Positions 9,245 through 18,877 of a stretch of 64,000 nt of DNA are shown piece after piece. Numbering within the stretch: position 1 is the first letter of the stretch; every line of letters begins with the position of its first letter. The DNA is from an uncultured Alphaproteobacteria bacterium. Lineage in GTDB: Bacteria > Pseudomonadota > Alphaproteobacteria > UBA6615. The notes below the pieces were generated by a model, which had not been told where the DNA came from, made no database searches, and saw only the letters and a program-made list of their open reading frames with translations. The stretch is from positions 1-64,000 of the forward strand of contig CALSNJ010000002.1 in NCBI GenBank assembly GCA_943787745.1, read 5' to 3'. Position numbers and translations under genes: made by a program.

Positions 9245-10264
9245 ATGAGTGCCGTGACACCCCATTCCAAGCCCGGGCCGCTTTCCGTTGCCCCGATGAT
9301 GGACTGGACGGATCGCCATGAGCGGTTCTTCCTGCGCCAGATCAGCCAGCATGCGCGCCTGTACACCGAGATGGTGACGACGGGGGCAATCCTCTTCGGA
9401 GACCGCGCACGTTTTTTGAAGTTTGATCCAACTGAACATCCCGTCGCCCTGCAACTCGGGGGGTCGGAGCCCGACGCGTTGGCGGAATGCGCCCGGATTG
9501 GTGCCGATCTTGGTTATGACGAAATCAATCTGAACGTCGGATGTCCGTCCGACCGGGTGCAGTCCGGTCGTTTCGGGGCTTGCCTGATGGCCGAACCGGA
9601 TTTGGTTGCGCTTAGTGTTGCGGCGATGCGCGCGGCTGTTGATGTGCCGGTCACGGTCAAGCACCGGATTGCCATTGACGACCAGCCGGAATGGGAAACC
9701 CTCATCGGTTTTGTCGACACTGTGGCCGCTGCTGGCTGCGCGCAGTTCATCGTGCATGCTCGTAAGGCATGGCTGCAGGGTTTGAGCCCGCGGGAAAACC
9801 GTGAAGTGCCGCCGCTGCACTATGATCTGGTCTATCGCCTGAAAGCTGAACGACCCGATCTGCATATTTCGATCAATGGTGGGATTGAGACGTTGGGTGA
9901 AACCAGCACCCATCTCGAACATGTCGATGGGGTGATGCTGGGGCGTGTGGCCTATCAGAACCCTTATGTTCTGGCTGGCGTGGATCAGCAATTCTATGAC
10001 GACGGGGCGCCGGTGCGGACCCGGCACGAGATTGTGGACGCGTATCTGCCCTATATCGAGCGAGAGATCGCATCGGGAACCCATCTGATCGGCATCACGC
10101 GGCATATCCTCGGGCTGTTCAATGGCCTGCCAGGTGCGCGCGCATGGCGGCGCTATTTATCAGAAAATGCACCGGGATTTGATGGCTCAGCCGCTGAAGC
10201 CGTGACGCTGGTGCAGACGGCTGCGGAGTTTGTGCGTCCCGAACATGAGACGGCCGCCGCCTAG
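9245..10264 (+). CDS. dusA: tRNA-dihydrouridine(20/20a) synthase DusA
   Basis: SVAPMMDWTDRHERFFLRQIS, YTEMVTTGAIL, NLNVGCPSDRVQ.GRFGACLM, VTVKHRI. Confidence 0.93.
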   Translation: MSAVTPHSKPGPLSVAPMMDWTDRHERFFLRQISQHARLYTEMVTTGAILFGDRARFLKFDPTEHPVALQLGGSEPDALAECARIGADLGYDEINLNVGCPSDRVQSGRFGACLMAEPDLVALSVAAMRAAVDVPVTVKHRIAIDDQPEWETLIGFVDTVAAAGCAQFIVHARKAWLQGLSPRENREVPPLHYDLVYRLKAERPDLHISINGGIETLGETSTHLEHVDGVMLGRVAYQNPYVLAGVDQQFYDDGAPVRTRHEIVDAYLPYIEREIASGTHLIGITRHILGLFNGLPGARAWRRYLSENAPGFDGSAAEAVTLVQTAAEFVRPEHETAAA

Positions 10265-10265
10265 G

Positions 10266-11216
10266 CTAAATATAGCCCCCGACGAGCGTTGTTTCTTCGC
10301 CGCCCAGACCGCGCTTGAAGCGGGCCACGCCGGGCGCATCGATATTGATGCCACCCAGATCAAACCACGCTGTACCTGCTGCCTTGAGGCGCTGGACGGC
10401 TTCCCAGAGCAGGACATGGGTGGCGCGTGCGTCACGTCCGGCTTCGCCGGTCCAGCCGACCAGATAAGTGGCCGCTGTGCCATGCCGGGCAAGAAGCAGA
10501 CCGGCGACAGGTTCACCGCTCTGTTCGGCGGCCAGCAGATGGAGTCCGGTTGTCTCATTGCTGTGCGCGTGAAGGGCTTCGAGCAGTTCGCCTGAAGCAC
10601 CCCGAAAGCCACCCAGTTCCATATGTTCGGAATGCTGCGTGATCAGCCAGTCGAGGCGTTCACAATTCGGATCATCAATGATGGTCAGGCCTGCGCGCTC
10701 ACCCTGCACCAGACTGTTGCGCCAGTTCTGGCGTTGGCCGGCCCGCAGATCATCGAGTGAGGGCGCCAGATCCAGCCAGATGGTCTCGTAACCTTCGGCG
10801 ATGCGCTTGAATCCGGCGTCCAGCAGTTGCTCATGATGGGCGGCTGTATTTGTCAGCTCCGGGTGGAATGTCACGGGGCGCGCATTGCGCAGACGGAACC
10901 GCTTGCGCAGAAGTTCAAGGGCCAGCTTTTGCATTTCGCCGGGAATTTCGTCGTGGACCCAAAGCGGTCCGCGATAGATCGTCTGACTGCCCGGTGTTCC
11001 CAGAGCCGGTTTGCCGTGCGCCACGACCATGCCGATGGGTTTGTTGTCGAAACGGATCACGCCGAGATCCGCCTTCATCCCCTGCAACTGGTGCATCGCA
11101 AGGGCATAGGTGGATGTCTGGGTCAGGCTGGGTCGTTTGCACGCCGCCAGCATGCCGTCCCACTGACTGCGCGTATTCCGGTTCCAGGAAATGCGAAACG
11201 GATTGAGATCGGACAT
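10266..11216 (-). CDS. FemAB/GNAT-like acyltransferase
   Basis: 316 aa; TQTSTYALAMHQLQG, RQNWRNSLVQGERAGLTI, FDLGGINIDAPGVARFKRGLGGEETTLVG typical of FemAB-like proteins. Confidence 0.75.
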   Translation of the reverse strand: MSDLNPFRISWNRNTRSQWDGMLAACKRPSLTQTSTYALAMHQLQGMKADLGVIRFDNKPIGMVVAHGKPALGTPGSQTIYRGPLWVHDEIPGEMQKLALELLRKRFRLRNARPVTFHPELTNTAAHHEQLLDAGFKRIAEGYETIWLDLAPSLDDLRAGQRQNWRNSLVQGERAGLTIIDDPNCERLDWLITQHSEHMELGGFRGASGELLEALHAHSNETTGLHLLAAEQSGEPVAGLLLARHGTAATYLVGWTGEAGRDARATHVLLWEAVQRLKAAGTAWFDLGGINIDAPGVARFKRGLGGEETTLVGGYI

Positions 11217-11222
11217 GGGAAT

Positions 11223-12137
11223 TTATTGGGCGGTCCGTGCTGCCAGCACGGCGTGCAGATCGCCATGATGGGTTTCAAGAAGCTCTGCAGCTTCGTCTGT
11301 GCTGATGCCTTGGGCGACCAGGATCGCGGGCTTCACGGCATAGTCGGTTGTCTCCAGCGCCGCACGAGCGGTCTCGGCGTCTGTGTCAGAGCCTTCCGCG
11401 ACAATACGAATGGCACGTTTTCGCAGCTTGGCATTGGAGGCAATGACATCGACCATCATGCCGCGATAGACGCGGCCCAGTCGGATCATGGTCAAAGTCG
11501 AAAACAGGTTCAGTGCAATTTTCTGCGCGGTCCCCGCGGACATGCGGGTCGAGCCGCCGATCGGTTCGGGACCCGATTCTAGCAGAATGGCGTGATCGAC
11601 AGACGCCAGTAGTGGTGCCCCGGCATTGTTGGCGATACCGATTGTCAAAGCGCCACCGGTACGTGCTGCGTTTGCTGCGGTGATGGCATAGGGCGTGATA
11701 CCGCTGGCCGACAGGGCGATGCACACATCACTTTCGCGCAGCAGAAGCGCGCGGGCATCGGCCATCGCCTGATTGACGTCATCCTCCGCACCTTCCTGCG
11801 TTCGCGTCAGTGCAGCAGGACCACCGGCGATCAGATAGGCGAGTCGGCTTTCGGGCCACCCAAAGGTGGGAACTAGCTCAACACCATCCTGAACACCCAG
11901 CCGGGCAGATGTTCCCGCACCGGCATAGATGAGCCGTCCTTTGGGGTCTGCGCGCAGGCGTTCAGCGGCGGCGTCGGCGGCCGCGGCAAGTGCGGGGATC
12001 GCGGGTTTGAGGGACGCGAGACCGCGCTCCTGCGCGTCGAGAATCGCAGTCAGGATGTCCGCGCTCTCCCGGGTTTCCAGGTCACGATAATCTTCAGAAA
12101 ATTCTTCGGTCTTGCGCATGGGGCCTGTTGGCTGCAA
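11223..12137 (-). CDS. murQ: N-acetylmuramic acid 6-phosphate etherase
   Basis: GRLIYAGAGTSARLGVQDGVELVPTFG, ALSASGITPYAITA, GPEPIGGSTRMSAGTAQKIALNLFSTLTMIRLG. Confidence 0.93.
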   Translation of the reverse strand: MQPTGPMRKTEEFSEDYRDLETRESADILTAILDAQERGLASLKPAIPALAAAADAAAERLRADPKGRLIYAGAGTSARLGVQDGVELVPTFGWPESRLAYLIAGGPAALTRTQEGAEDDVNQAMADARALLLRESDVCIALSASGITPYAITAANAARTGGALTIGIANNAGAPLLASVDHAILLESGPEPIGGSTRMSAGTAQKIALNLFSTLTMIRLGRVYRGMMVDVIASNAKLRKRAIRIVAEGSDTDAETARAALETTDYAVKPAILVAQGISTDEAAELLETHHGDLHAVLAARTAQ

Positions 12138-12246
12138 TCAACGTTTTTGAATAACACATGCGCCCGCGCCGTCCTTGTCGGAAACGACGGCGCAGCCTGC
12201 GCTGGTGTAGAATAGCAGCGAAACCCGATTGGAAGACCAAATACCT

Positions 12247-13152
12247 ATGGATTCTCGCTTGTTTTGTTGTGTCGATGGTGGTGCCAGCCACACCCGGGTC
12301 GCGCTTTATGATGGGGCCGGCCAGAGACTTGGCCTGTCGGTCGGGGGACCGACCAGCCTGACGATCCGCGGTGCGGGGGCCTGGCAGGAAATTCTTGCAG
12401 TTCTCGAGAACCTGGCCCGGGCGGTTTCGCTCGAGGTTGGTGATCTCACCGGAATTCACTTTGGCATTGGACTGGCGGGAGCCAACAATTCCGCCCAGCG
12501 TGATTTGTTCAAGGCCGCAGCACCGGCTGTTGGTGGCCTGCGTGTCTCAACCGATGCCTATATTGCGGCCTTGGGCGCCCATGGTGGCGCACCTGGTGCC
12601 ATTGTGATTGTGGGGACGGGCAGCGTTGGATATCGGATCGAGGCGGCGGGTCGCTGCCGTCTGGTCGGGGGCTGGGGCTTTCAGGTTGGAGATGAAGGCA
12701 GTGGCGCATGGATTGGCCGACAGGCGATCATGCAGACAGTTCGCGTGCTCGACGCCCGTCACAGCCGGCGCGCAACGGACCTGCATCGCACCGTGGCAAA
12801 TATCTGTGGTGCGACCCGACATGAAATGCTGGCATGGCTCTGGCGGTCCGAACCGGCACAGTTTGCCGAATTGGCGCCTTTGGTGCTCGACTGTGCGGGC
12901 GACGGTGACACAGCCGCGATGGCGATCGTCACGGAAGCCGGACGGGAGATCGATGCGCTCGCCGAAGCTCTCGATCCGGGCCGAAATGTCCCTCTTGCAC
13001 TCGTGGGCGGACTGGCCGAACCTTTGGATCCGTTCCTGCCGGACCGCTTGCGCAATTGGGTGCGCAATCCACAGGAAGACCCCATTCATGGTGCCCTGAT
13101 GCTCGCGCAGGGCCGGGCACCTGATGAAACGATTGTGTGGCAAAACCGATGA
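12247..13152 (+). CDS. BadF/BadG/BcrA-type kinase (N-acetylglucosamine kinase; MurK-like candidate)
   Basis: CVDGGASHTRVALYD, FGIGLAGANN, AIVIVGTGSVGYRI...GGWGFQVGDEGSGAWIGRQA. Confidence 0.85.
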   Translation: MDSRLFCCVDGGASHTRVALYDGAGQRLGLSVGGPTSLTIRGAGAWQEILAVLENLARAVSLEVGDLTGIHFGIGLAGANNSAQRDLFKAAAPAVGGLRVSTDAYIAALGAHGGAPGAIVIVGTGSVGYRIEAAGRCRLVGGWGFQVGDEGSGAWIGRQAIMQTVRVLDARHSRRATDLHRTVANICGATRHEMLAWLWRSEPAQFAELAPLVLDCAGDGDTAAMAIVTEAGREIDALAEALDPGRNVPLALVGGLAEPLDPFLPDRLRNWVRNPQEDPIHGALMLAQGRAPDETIVWQNR

Positions 13153-14240
13153 GTGAAGATCAACGCGTTGGCCGGATACTGACCCCGAATGGCTGGGTGG
13201 CCGGGCGCATTGTTTTTGATACCCACGTTGTTGCGATTGAACCGGGTGCTGTGGCGTCCGGGGCTCCGCGCATCATCCCCGGATTTGTGGATTTGCATGT
13301 GCCCGGCGGCGGCGGGGCAGACGTTATGCAGGGCGCAGACGCTGTGCGGACGGCAGCCCGGCTGCACGCGCGGCATGGCACAACATCCTTTCTGCCCGCC
13401 ACGATCACCGCGCCGGAAGATCAGCTCAAGTCCGCGCTGAGCGGTATCGGTGTTGTTCAGGGGGAACGTCGAACTGACGAGGCTCGGGTGCTCGGCGCGC
13501 ATATGGAAGGCCCGTTCATCAATGCGGGGAGGCTGGGCGCGCAGCCGCCTTATGCGCGCAGTCCCGATGCGGATTTCATTGCCGAAGTGTGTGCAGAGGA
13601 AATCGTAAAACTTGTCACACTGGCGCCTGAGCTTGACGGGGGACTAGAGGCAATTGCCCAGTTTGCAGCAGCCGGAATCGCTGTTCAAATTGGTCACACA
13701 GACGCTGATTATGAAACCGCATGCGCGGCGTTGAACGCAGGTGCGCGCGGCTTTACCCATCTTTTCAATGCGATGTCGGCTTTGCACCATCGGGCACCAG
13801 GCGTGGTCGGCGCAGCCTTGGCACAGGCTGAATACGCCGCGATTATTCCCGACGGCGTTCATGTATTTGATGGCGCATTGCTCTCAGCCCTGCGCGCGAT
13901 CCCGAAGCTCTTCATGGTCACTGACGCGACAGCGGCGGCGGGAATGCCGGACGGGGATTACCCGCTGGGCAGTCACACTGTGACCAAGCGCGGTGAGAGC
14001 GTGTTTCTCGATGACGAAACCCTTGCCGGCAGTGCATTGACGATGGACGTCGCCTTTGCGCGCTTGCTCGCGCTGGGCGTGCAGATTGAAGACGCAAGCC
14101 GCCGAGTGTCGACCTATCCGGCAGATTTCATTGGTCGTCAGGACCGCGGGCGTATTGCGCCGAAATCCTGGGCCGATTTTGTCATCTTGGATGGAAACCA
14201 GAAAATCATCGAAGTGGTAATTGAAGGTGGCGTGGTCTGA
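13149..14240 (+). CDS. nagA: N-acetylglucosamine-6-phosphate deacetylase
   Basis: PGFVDLHVPGGGGADVM, GAHMEGPFIN, IGHTDADYETACAALNAGARGFTHLFNAMSALHHRAPGVVGAAL; overlaps the stop of the upstream kinase. Confidence 0.93.
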   Translation: MSEDQRVGRILTPNGWVAGRIVFDTHVVAIEPGAVASGAPRIIPGFVDLHVPGGGGADVMQGADAVRTAARLHARHGTTSFLPATITAPEDQLKSALSGIGVVQGERRTDEARVLGAHMEGPFINAGRLGAQPPYARSPDADFIAEVCAEEIVKLVTLAPELDGGLEAIAQFAAAGIAVQIGHTDADYETACAALNAGARGFTHLFNAMSALHHRAPGVVGAALAQAEYAAIIPDGVHVFDGALLSALRAIPKLFMVTDATAAAGMPDGDYPLGSHTVTKRGESVFLDDETLAGSALTMDVAFARLLALGVQIEDASRRVSTYPADFIGRQDRGRIAPKSWADFVILDGNQKIIEVVIEGGVV

Positions 14241-14241
14241 T

Positions 14242-15375
14242 CTACCGCCAACTGTCGACGATCTCACTGGCGTTGAGTCCTGCATCCAGCTGCTGCCGCA
14301 AGTCGGAACGCCCGAACAGGGTGTCGATCGCACCGCCCGGAGAACCATCATGTCCGGGCAGCCAGACGAAGTCCGGGTGATAATCCCTGAGCCATGCGAG
14401 CAGGTGAATGCCCAGAAGGAGCGGTGATTGATGTTGCGCTTTTGTAGGCCAAAAGGTGACACCAGGAAGGCGCGTACCGGCGTCAGGGCCGCGCATTGGC
14501 GTAACCGGGCCTGGAAGGGCCCGAAACCCTGTGTTCCAGTCCGGTATATCTCGGGCCAATCGTTCTGCGTCGAGGTTCCGCGCTGAAATACTTCGAAACG
14601 ACACCGATGAACTTCGACCCTCGCTGACATTCGTGGCCTCCAGAAGCACCAGTGCGGCATAGGCGGCTATGGCATCGGGGTGGGGGAGCGCCGGTGATGG
14701 CGGAGACCACCCCAGAGTGGCCCGCAAACTGACATCGGCTGGATAGACCAGATAGGGCGCTTCACCAATGGCCGGTGCGACATGGCGGGACAGCAGTTCT
14801 GCGAGCGTGTGACCGTGCACAAAGGGCACATCAAAAAACGCGAGAAATGACCGCCGGTCGGCTTCTGGACGAGGGCCTTCCGCGCTTGGGCCCAGTGGGT
14901 TGGCACGGTCACAGACAATCACCTCAACATGTTGTTCGAGGGCGCGCCGCGCCGCCTGAGCAGCGGTTGCGGCATAGGTGTAACAACGCACTCCGACATC
15001 GCGGAGATCGATAATCAGAGAATCGATGTCTTCAAAGCTTGTGGTTTCGTCCAGACCGCCCCCGCCATAGAGGCTTTGAACCGCAAGTCCGGTCGAGGGA
15101 TCGATGGTGTTGTCAACGGGGTCGCCAGCATGCGCGGAGAGATGTATGCCATGCTCAGGCGTATATAGCCTGATCGGGGGGGCACCAGCCTCAGTCAGTC
15201 GTTGGCTCAGGGCGCGTGAGGCCGTAATGCCTGCGGTGGTGGCACTGGCATGGTTGGTCAGAAGCCCGACCTGCCGATGGGATAATCTTTCAATGGTTTC
15301 ATTGTCTGCGAGCAAACGATCAAGCCCGGCAAGCACCGGTCGTTTCTGACTTTGCTTCTTGGACTGGTTTTGCAT
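14242..15375 (-). CDS. DUF1343 / NamZ-like exo-beta-N-acetylmuramidase
   Basis: GLLTNHASATTAGITA, LYTPEHGIHLSAHAGDPVDNTIDPSTGLAVQSLYG, DSLIIDLRDVGVRCYTY, DRANPLGP, LLEATNVSEGRS. Confidence 0.85.
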   Translation of the reverse strand: MQNQSKKQSQKRPVLAGLDRLLADNETIERLSHRQVGLLTNHASATTAGITASRALSQRLTEAGAPPIRLYTPEHGIHLSAHAGDPVDNTIDPSTGLAVQSLYGGGGLDETTSFEDIDSLIIDLRDVGVRCYTYAATAAQAARRALEQHVEVIVCDRANPLGPSAEGPRPEADRRSFLAFFDVPFVHGHTLAELLSRHVAPAIGEAPYLVYPADVSLRATLGWSPPSPALPHPDAIAAYAALVLLEATNVSEGRSSSVSFRSISARNLDAERLARDIPDWNTGFRALPGPVTPMRGPDAGTRLPGVTFWPTKAQHQSPLLLGIHLLAWLRDYHPDFVWLPGHDGSPGGAIDTLFGRSDLRQQLDAGLNASEIVDSWR

Positions 15376-15423
15376 GGTGCCAGACTAACGCTGCACACCG
15401 TGACCGAGAAAGACCCCGGTTGA

Positions 15424-15738
15424 TCAGGCCACTTGATTGACCAGTCTGCCGCCCTGACGAAAATCGGATTGTGTCTCAGCAGCCTCTTCTGCGGGAAAGC
15501 GCCGAATGACATCACCGGTTGTCGGGTCGAGTATTTCGATAAAGACTTCGGCGTTTTCCGGATCATAGCTCAACCGCGCCTGAAATATCCGTCCTTCGGT
15601 CTCGACAAGGTTGACGCGGTTTTCGGATTCAGGGGCTGTTTTGGGGCCTTTTTCTTCGTCGCTGGCGTTTCTGGCCAGCATCGCAAAGGAGCCGGGCACG
15701 GGCTCGGTGGCGGGACGTATGCGTTCGATGTTCTCCAT
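15424..15738 (-). CDS. FlaG-family protein
   Basis: 104 aa; LSYDPENAEVFIEILDPTTGDVIRRFPAEEAA is the FlaG-like core. Confidence 0.72.
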   Translation of the reverse strand: MENIERIRPATEPVPGSFAMLARNASDEEKGPKTAPESENRVNLVETEGRIFQARLSYDPENAEVFIEILDPTTGDVIRRFPAEEAAETQSDFRQGGRLVNQVA

Positions 15739-15903
15739 TTCACGCTCCAGAGTTCTTCCTGTTGTGTCTCTGTACCGGCTTTACGCTCTGGACGGCTCAG
15801 GGGACGTTGCACGCACTGCTTGCCTGCAAACACAATTCATCGCGCGAATGGGCGTTTCGCGCAACGAAGATCGCGTGCAGTTTTAGTTTTTGGAAATTCG
15901 ATG

Positions 15904-15926
15904 AAAAACCCCGGCAATTTGCCGGG
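15904..15926 (-). terminator. Rho-independent terminator downstream of the DUF2794 gene
   Basis: Minus strand reads CCCGGCAAATTGCCGGGGTTTTT: 7-bp stem, 3-nt loop, T5 tract. Confidence 0.75.
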
Positions 15927-15940
15927 AAAGAACGTCAAAA

Positions 15941-16282
15941 TCAGCGAATGGCAACAAGCTTGGGGCGTCGCTTGATCGCGCCGAGAACATCCATGAGGTT
16001 TTGTCCCTGTTTCAGCTTTTGCGGACCGCGTGAAACCGCATAACGTTCGGGCCGGTTTCCCTTTTTGGGGAACTTCTCGATGGAGTAAAGCGGATGTTCG
16101 GCTGCGTGGCGGAATACCGAGAAAACAGCCCGGTCTTTGCAGAAATCAATGGCGTAGTCCCGCCATTCACCTGCTGCGACCCGGCGACTGTATTCGTTCA
16201 AAAGGATGCGAAGCTCGTTGCGGTCAAAAGAGACCTGACCAGGAGTGCGGTTCTTCTGGTTCACGATGTGCACGGAACTCAT
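15941..16282 (-). CDS. DUF2794-family protein
   Basis: VSFDRNELRILLNEYSRRVAAGEWRDYAIDFCKDRAVFSVFRHAAEHPLYSIEKFPK. Confidence 0.85.
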   Translation of the reverse strand: MSSVHIVNQKNRTPGQVSFDRNELRILLNEYSRRVAAGEWRDYAIDFCKDRAVFSVFRHAAEHPLYSIEKFPKKGNRPERYAVSRGPQKLKQGQNLMDVLGAIKRRPKLVAIR

Positions 16283-16370
16283 ATGAGATACGCTCGCCCG
16301 TTACTGTTGGATATCAGGGCAACAAGTTTTCACGATTTTCCGTGAACTGTCCAGCGGCGCAGCGCGCAGA

Positions 16371-16694
16371 TTAGTGGGTGCGTCGACTGACCGTCTCGTG
16401 CGGGTTTTCAACGGGATAACAGGTCATATTGGCAATCGACCGGTAGCAGGCCTGATTGGGAGGCTCTGGGACTTCGCCGACTTCGGGAACGCACCAGGCC
16501 TTGCCTTTGAACGAGTGCAGAAAGGAACAGTTTTCGCCTGTCGCAAATGACATGGCGTGGTCTGTTACCGTTTTTCCGGAATCGACAACGGTCACGACAC
16601 TTGCCCCACTCAGCGCGATAGAGGCCGGGTCAACGCAGGCCGTCAGGGTGAGCGGAACGAGCATCAAGGTGAATTGTTTGAGACGTCGGGTCAT
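16371..16694 (-). CDS. Small putative lipoprotein, unknown function
   Basis: Signal peptide with lipobox LTLTACVDP; Cys-containing C-terminus. Confidence 0.6.
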   Translation of the reverse strand: MTRRLKQFTLMLVPLTLTACVDPASIALSGASVVTVVDSGKTVTDHAMSFATGENCSFLHSFKGKAWCVPEVGEVPEPPNQACYRSIANMTCYPVENPHETVSRRTH

Positions 16695-16862
16695 GATCGC
16701 ATAAATGCTGGAATTCGGGTAAGTTTGACCTGTTGAGGTTAAGGAATGGTTTGAGACCTAGGGCAATTGATCAAAAGCCTGTTAAGAGGTTGATTTCGGG
16801 GCCCGCTCCGGCGATATAGCGCAGGGATGGCAGGGCGAAGTTATTGAAAAGGAAATATTTTC

Positions 16863-17507
16863 GTGTCGGACGAGTTATTTCGCGAAGTTGATGAAGAGGT
16901 TCGTCAGGATCGCTACCAACAAGTTTGGAAACGCTACGGCACCCTGCTGGTGATTGCGGTGGTTGCAATCGTTGGGGCAACTGTTGCGTTCGTTGTGTGG
17001 CGGGGCGCGCAGGAAAGCGCACGCGAAGCTGACAGCACGCGGTTCCTCGCAGCTGTGGTTCAGGAGCAGACGCAGCGCGATACCGCGATTCTTCAGTTGC
17101 GTGACATAGCGAATGACGGAACGCCGGGTTACCGGTTCCTTGCCAGTTTGCGGGAGGCAAGCCTGCTGGCTGATGCGGGCAATACGGCCGAAGCCGTCGC
17201 TGTGTTTGATTCCATTGCCGCGGATGACGATCTTGGCGCTTCCTATCGGGATATGGCTCGTTTGCTGGCCGTCGCCCGTGGCATGGAGCTTCTGGGGTCC
17301 GACGAGGTCGAACAGCGTCTGTCGGCTCTTAACACCGAAGACAACCCATTCCGGGTGACCGCGCGTGAGTTTCTTGCCGTTTCTGCAATCCGTAACGGGA
17401 ATGACGTGCAGGCACGCGAACTGTTGCAGGCCAATGTCGATGACTCGGAGGCTCCCCCCGCGTCCCGCAACCGTGCGATTGAGTTGCTCTCAGCTCTCGG
17501 TAACTAG
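16863..17507 (+). CDS. YfgM/TPR-like inner-membrane protein (GTG start)
   Basis: Single N-terminal TM after DEEVRQDRYQQVWKRYGTLLVIAVVAIVG; alpha-helical repeats; directly upstream of bamB, as in yfgM-bamB-der. Confidence 0.8.
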   Translation: MSDELFREVDEEVRQDRYQQVWKRYGTLLVIAVVAIVGATVAFVVWRGAQESAREADSTRFLAAVVQEQTQRDTAILQLRDIANDGTPGYRFLASLREASLLADAGNTAEAVAVFDSIAADDDLGASYRDMARLLAVARGMELLGSDEVEQRLSALNTEDNPFRVTAREFLAVSAIRNGNDVQARELLQANVDDSEAPPASRNRAIELLSALGN

Positions 17508-17509
17508 AC

Positions 17510-18853
17510 ATGACAACAGCACGCTATGATTTCGTGAAGAAAATTTGGCTGATCCCGGTCGCGCTCTTCGCACTTGCCGCCTGTGATTCACTCGATTTTT
17601 TGGGGGCTTCGGATGATGCGCCGTTGCCCGGTGAGAGAATTTCTGTCCTCGCGGCCCAAGACCAGATCGTGCCGTCATCCCGTGTGGCTGATCTTGCGAT
17701 TCGGTTGCCGCGTCCGCTGATCAATGTGGACTGGCCGCAGCAGGGTGGGTTTGCCAATCACGCCATGCACCATTTGTCGCTGGGGGCTTTACCGCAGGAA
17801 ATCTGGTCGAGCAGTCTTGGCTCAGGGTCCGATGACGACGAACCGATCCTTTCCGGTCCGGTAATCGCCAACAATCTTGTTTTCACCATGGACGCTGATG
17901 CGGTGGTTTCCGCCCGTCGCGTTGAGGACGGGCGGGTCGTCTGGCGGACCGATATCGAACCCGCTGATGAAGATGACGGAAATTGGGGCGGCGGTGTCGC
18001 CTTTGATCTGGGTAAGGTTTACGCCGGTACAGGCTTCGCGCAGGTCGTGGCTCTGGACGCACGCACCGGTGCAGAGCTTTGGCGGACGGCCGTGTCTGGC
18101 CCGATGCGTGCGGCACCCACGGCCTTTGGTGGCAGGGTTTATGCCATCACAAAAGACAACCAGTTGTTTGCGCTGGATGCTGAAACCGGCACCGTCGACT
18201 GGACCCACACAGGAATTGAAGAGACCGCCGGGCTGATCGGTTCTGCAAGTCCTGCTGTGGACGGGGACATCGTGATTGTCCCGTATTCCTCCGGTGAAAT
18301 TTTTGCCCTGCGCGCGCAGAACGGTCAGCAGCTCTGGAGTGACAATCTGGCGGCGATCCGGCGTGCCGATGCGGTTTCGGCACTGGCTGATATTCGCGGG
18401 CGTCCGGTCGTGGACCGTGGCCGCGTCTATGCCATCAGTCATTCGGGTCGCATGGTGGCAATTGATCTTGCAAGTGGGCGTCGTGTCTGGGAAGCCGAAG
18501 TCGGGGGTGTCAATCAGCCCTGGGTTGCCGGGCGGTTCATTTTTGTTGTGACAACAGAAGGTGATGTTGTCGCGCTCGTGGCGGAGAACGGACTGGTTCG
18601 CTGGGTACGGCCGCTTGGGCGTTACGAAGATCCCACGGATCGTGAAGACCTCGTCAATTGGTCGGGCCCCATTTTGGCCAGTGACCGCTTGATCGTCACC
18701 GGAAGTCAGGGGGTCGCCATTGCGCTTTCGCCTTACACCGGGGAAGTGATCGGTGAGATCGAAATGCCTGATGATGTTTCGTTGGCGCCGGTACTGGCAG
18801 ACGAAACGCTCTATTTCCAGACAGACGGTGCGCGTATCCTCGCGTTCCGCTAG
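17510..18853 (+). CDS. bamB: Outer membrane assembly factor BamB (PQQ-like beta-propeller lipoprotein)
   Basis: Lipobox LAACDSL; repeated ALDARTGAELWR / ALDAETGTVDWT blades; adjacent to der. Confidence 0.9.
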   Translation: MTTARYDFVKKIWLIPVALFALAACDSLDFLGASDDAPLPGERISVLAAQDQIVPSSRVADLAIRLPRPLINVDWPQQGGFANHAMHHLSLGALPQEIWSSSLGSGSDDDEPILSGPVIANNLVFTMDADAVVSARRVEDGRVVWRTDIEPADEDDGNWGGGVAFDLGKVYAGTGFAQVVALDARTGAELWRTAVSGPMRAAPTAFGGRVYAITKDNQLFALDAETGTVDWTHTGIEETAGLIGSASPAVDGDIVIVPYSSGEIFALRAQNGQQLWSDNLAAIRRADAVSALADIRGRPVVDRGRVYAISHSGRMVAIDLASGRRVWEAEVGGVNQPWVAGRFIFVVTTEGDVVALVAENGLVRWVRPLGRYEDPTDREDLVNWSGPILASDRLIVTGSQGVAIALSPYTGEVIGEIEMPDDVSLAPVLADETLYFQTDGARILAFR

Positions 18854-18877
18854 TTCCTGAAGGGAACGCCAAAGATC

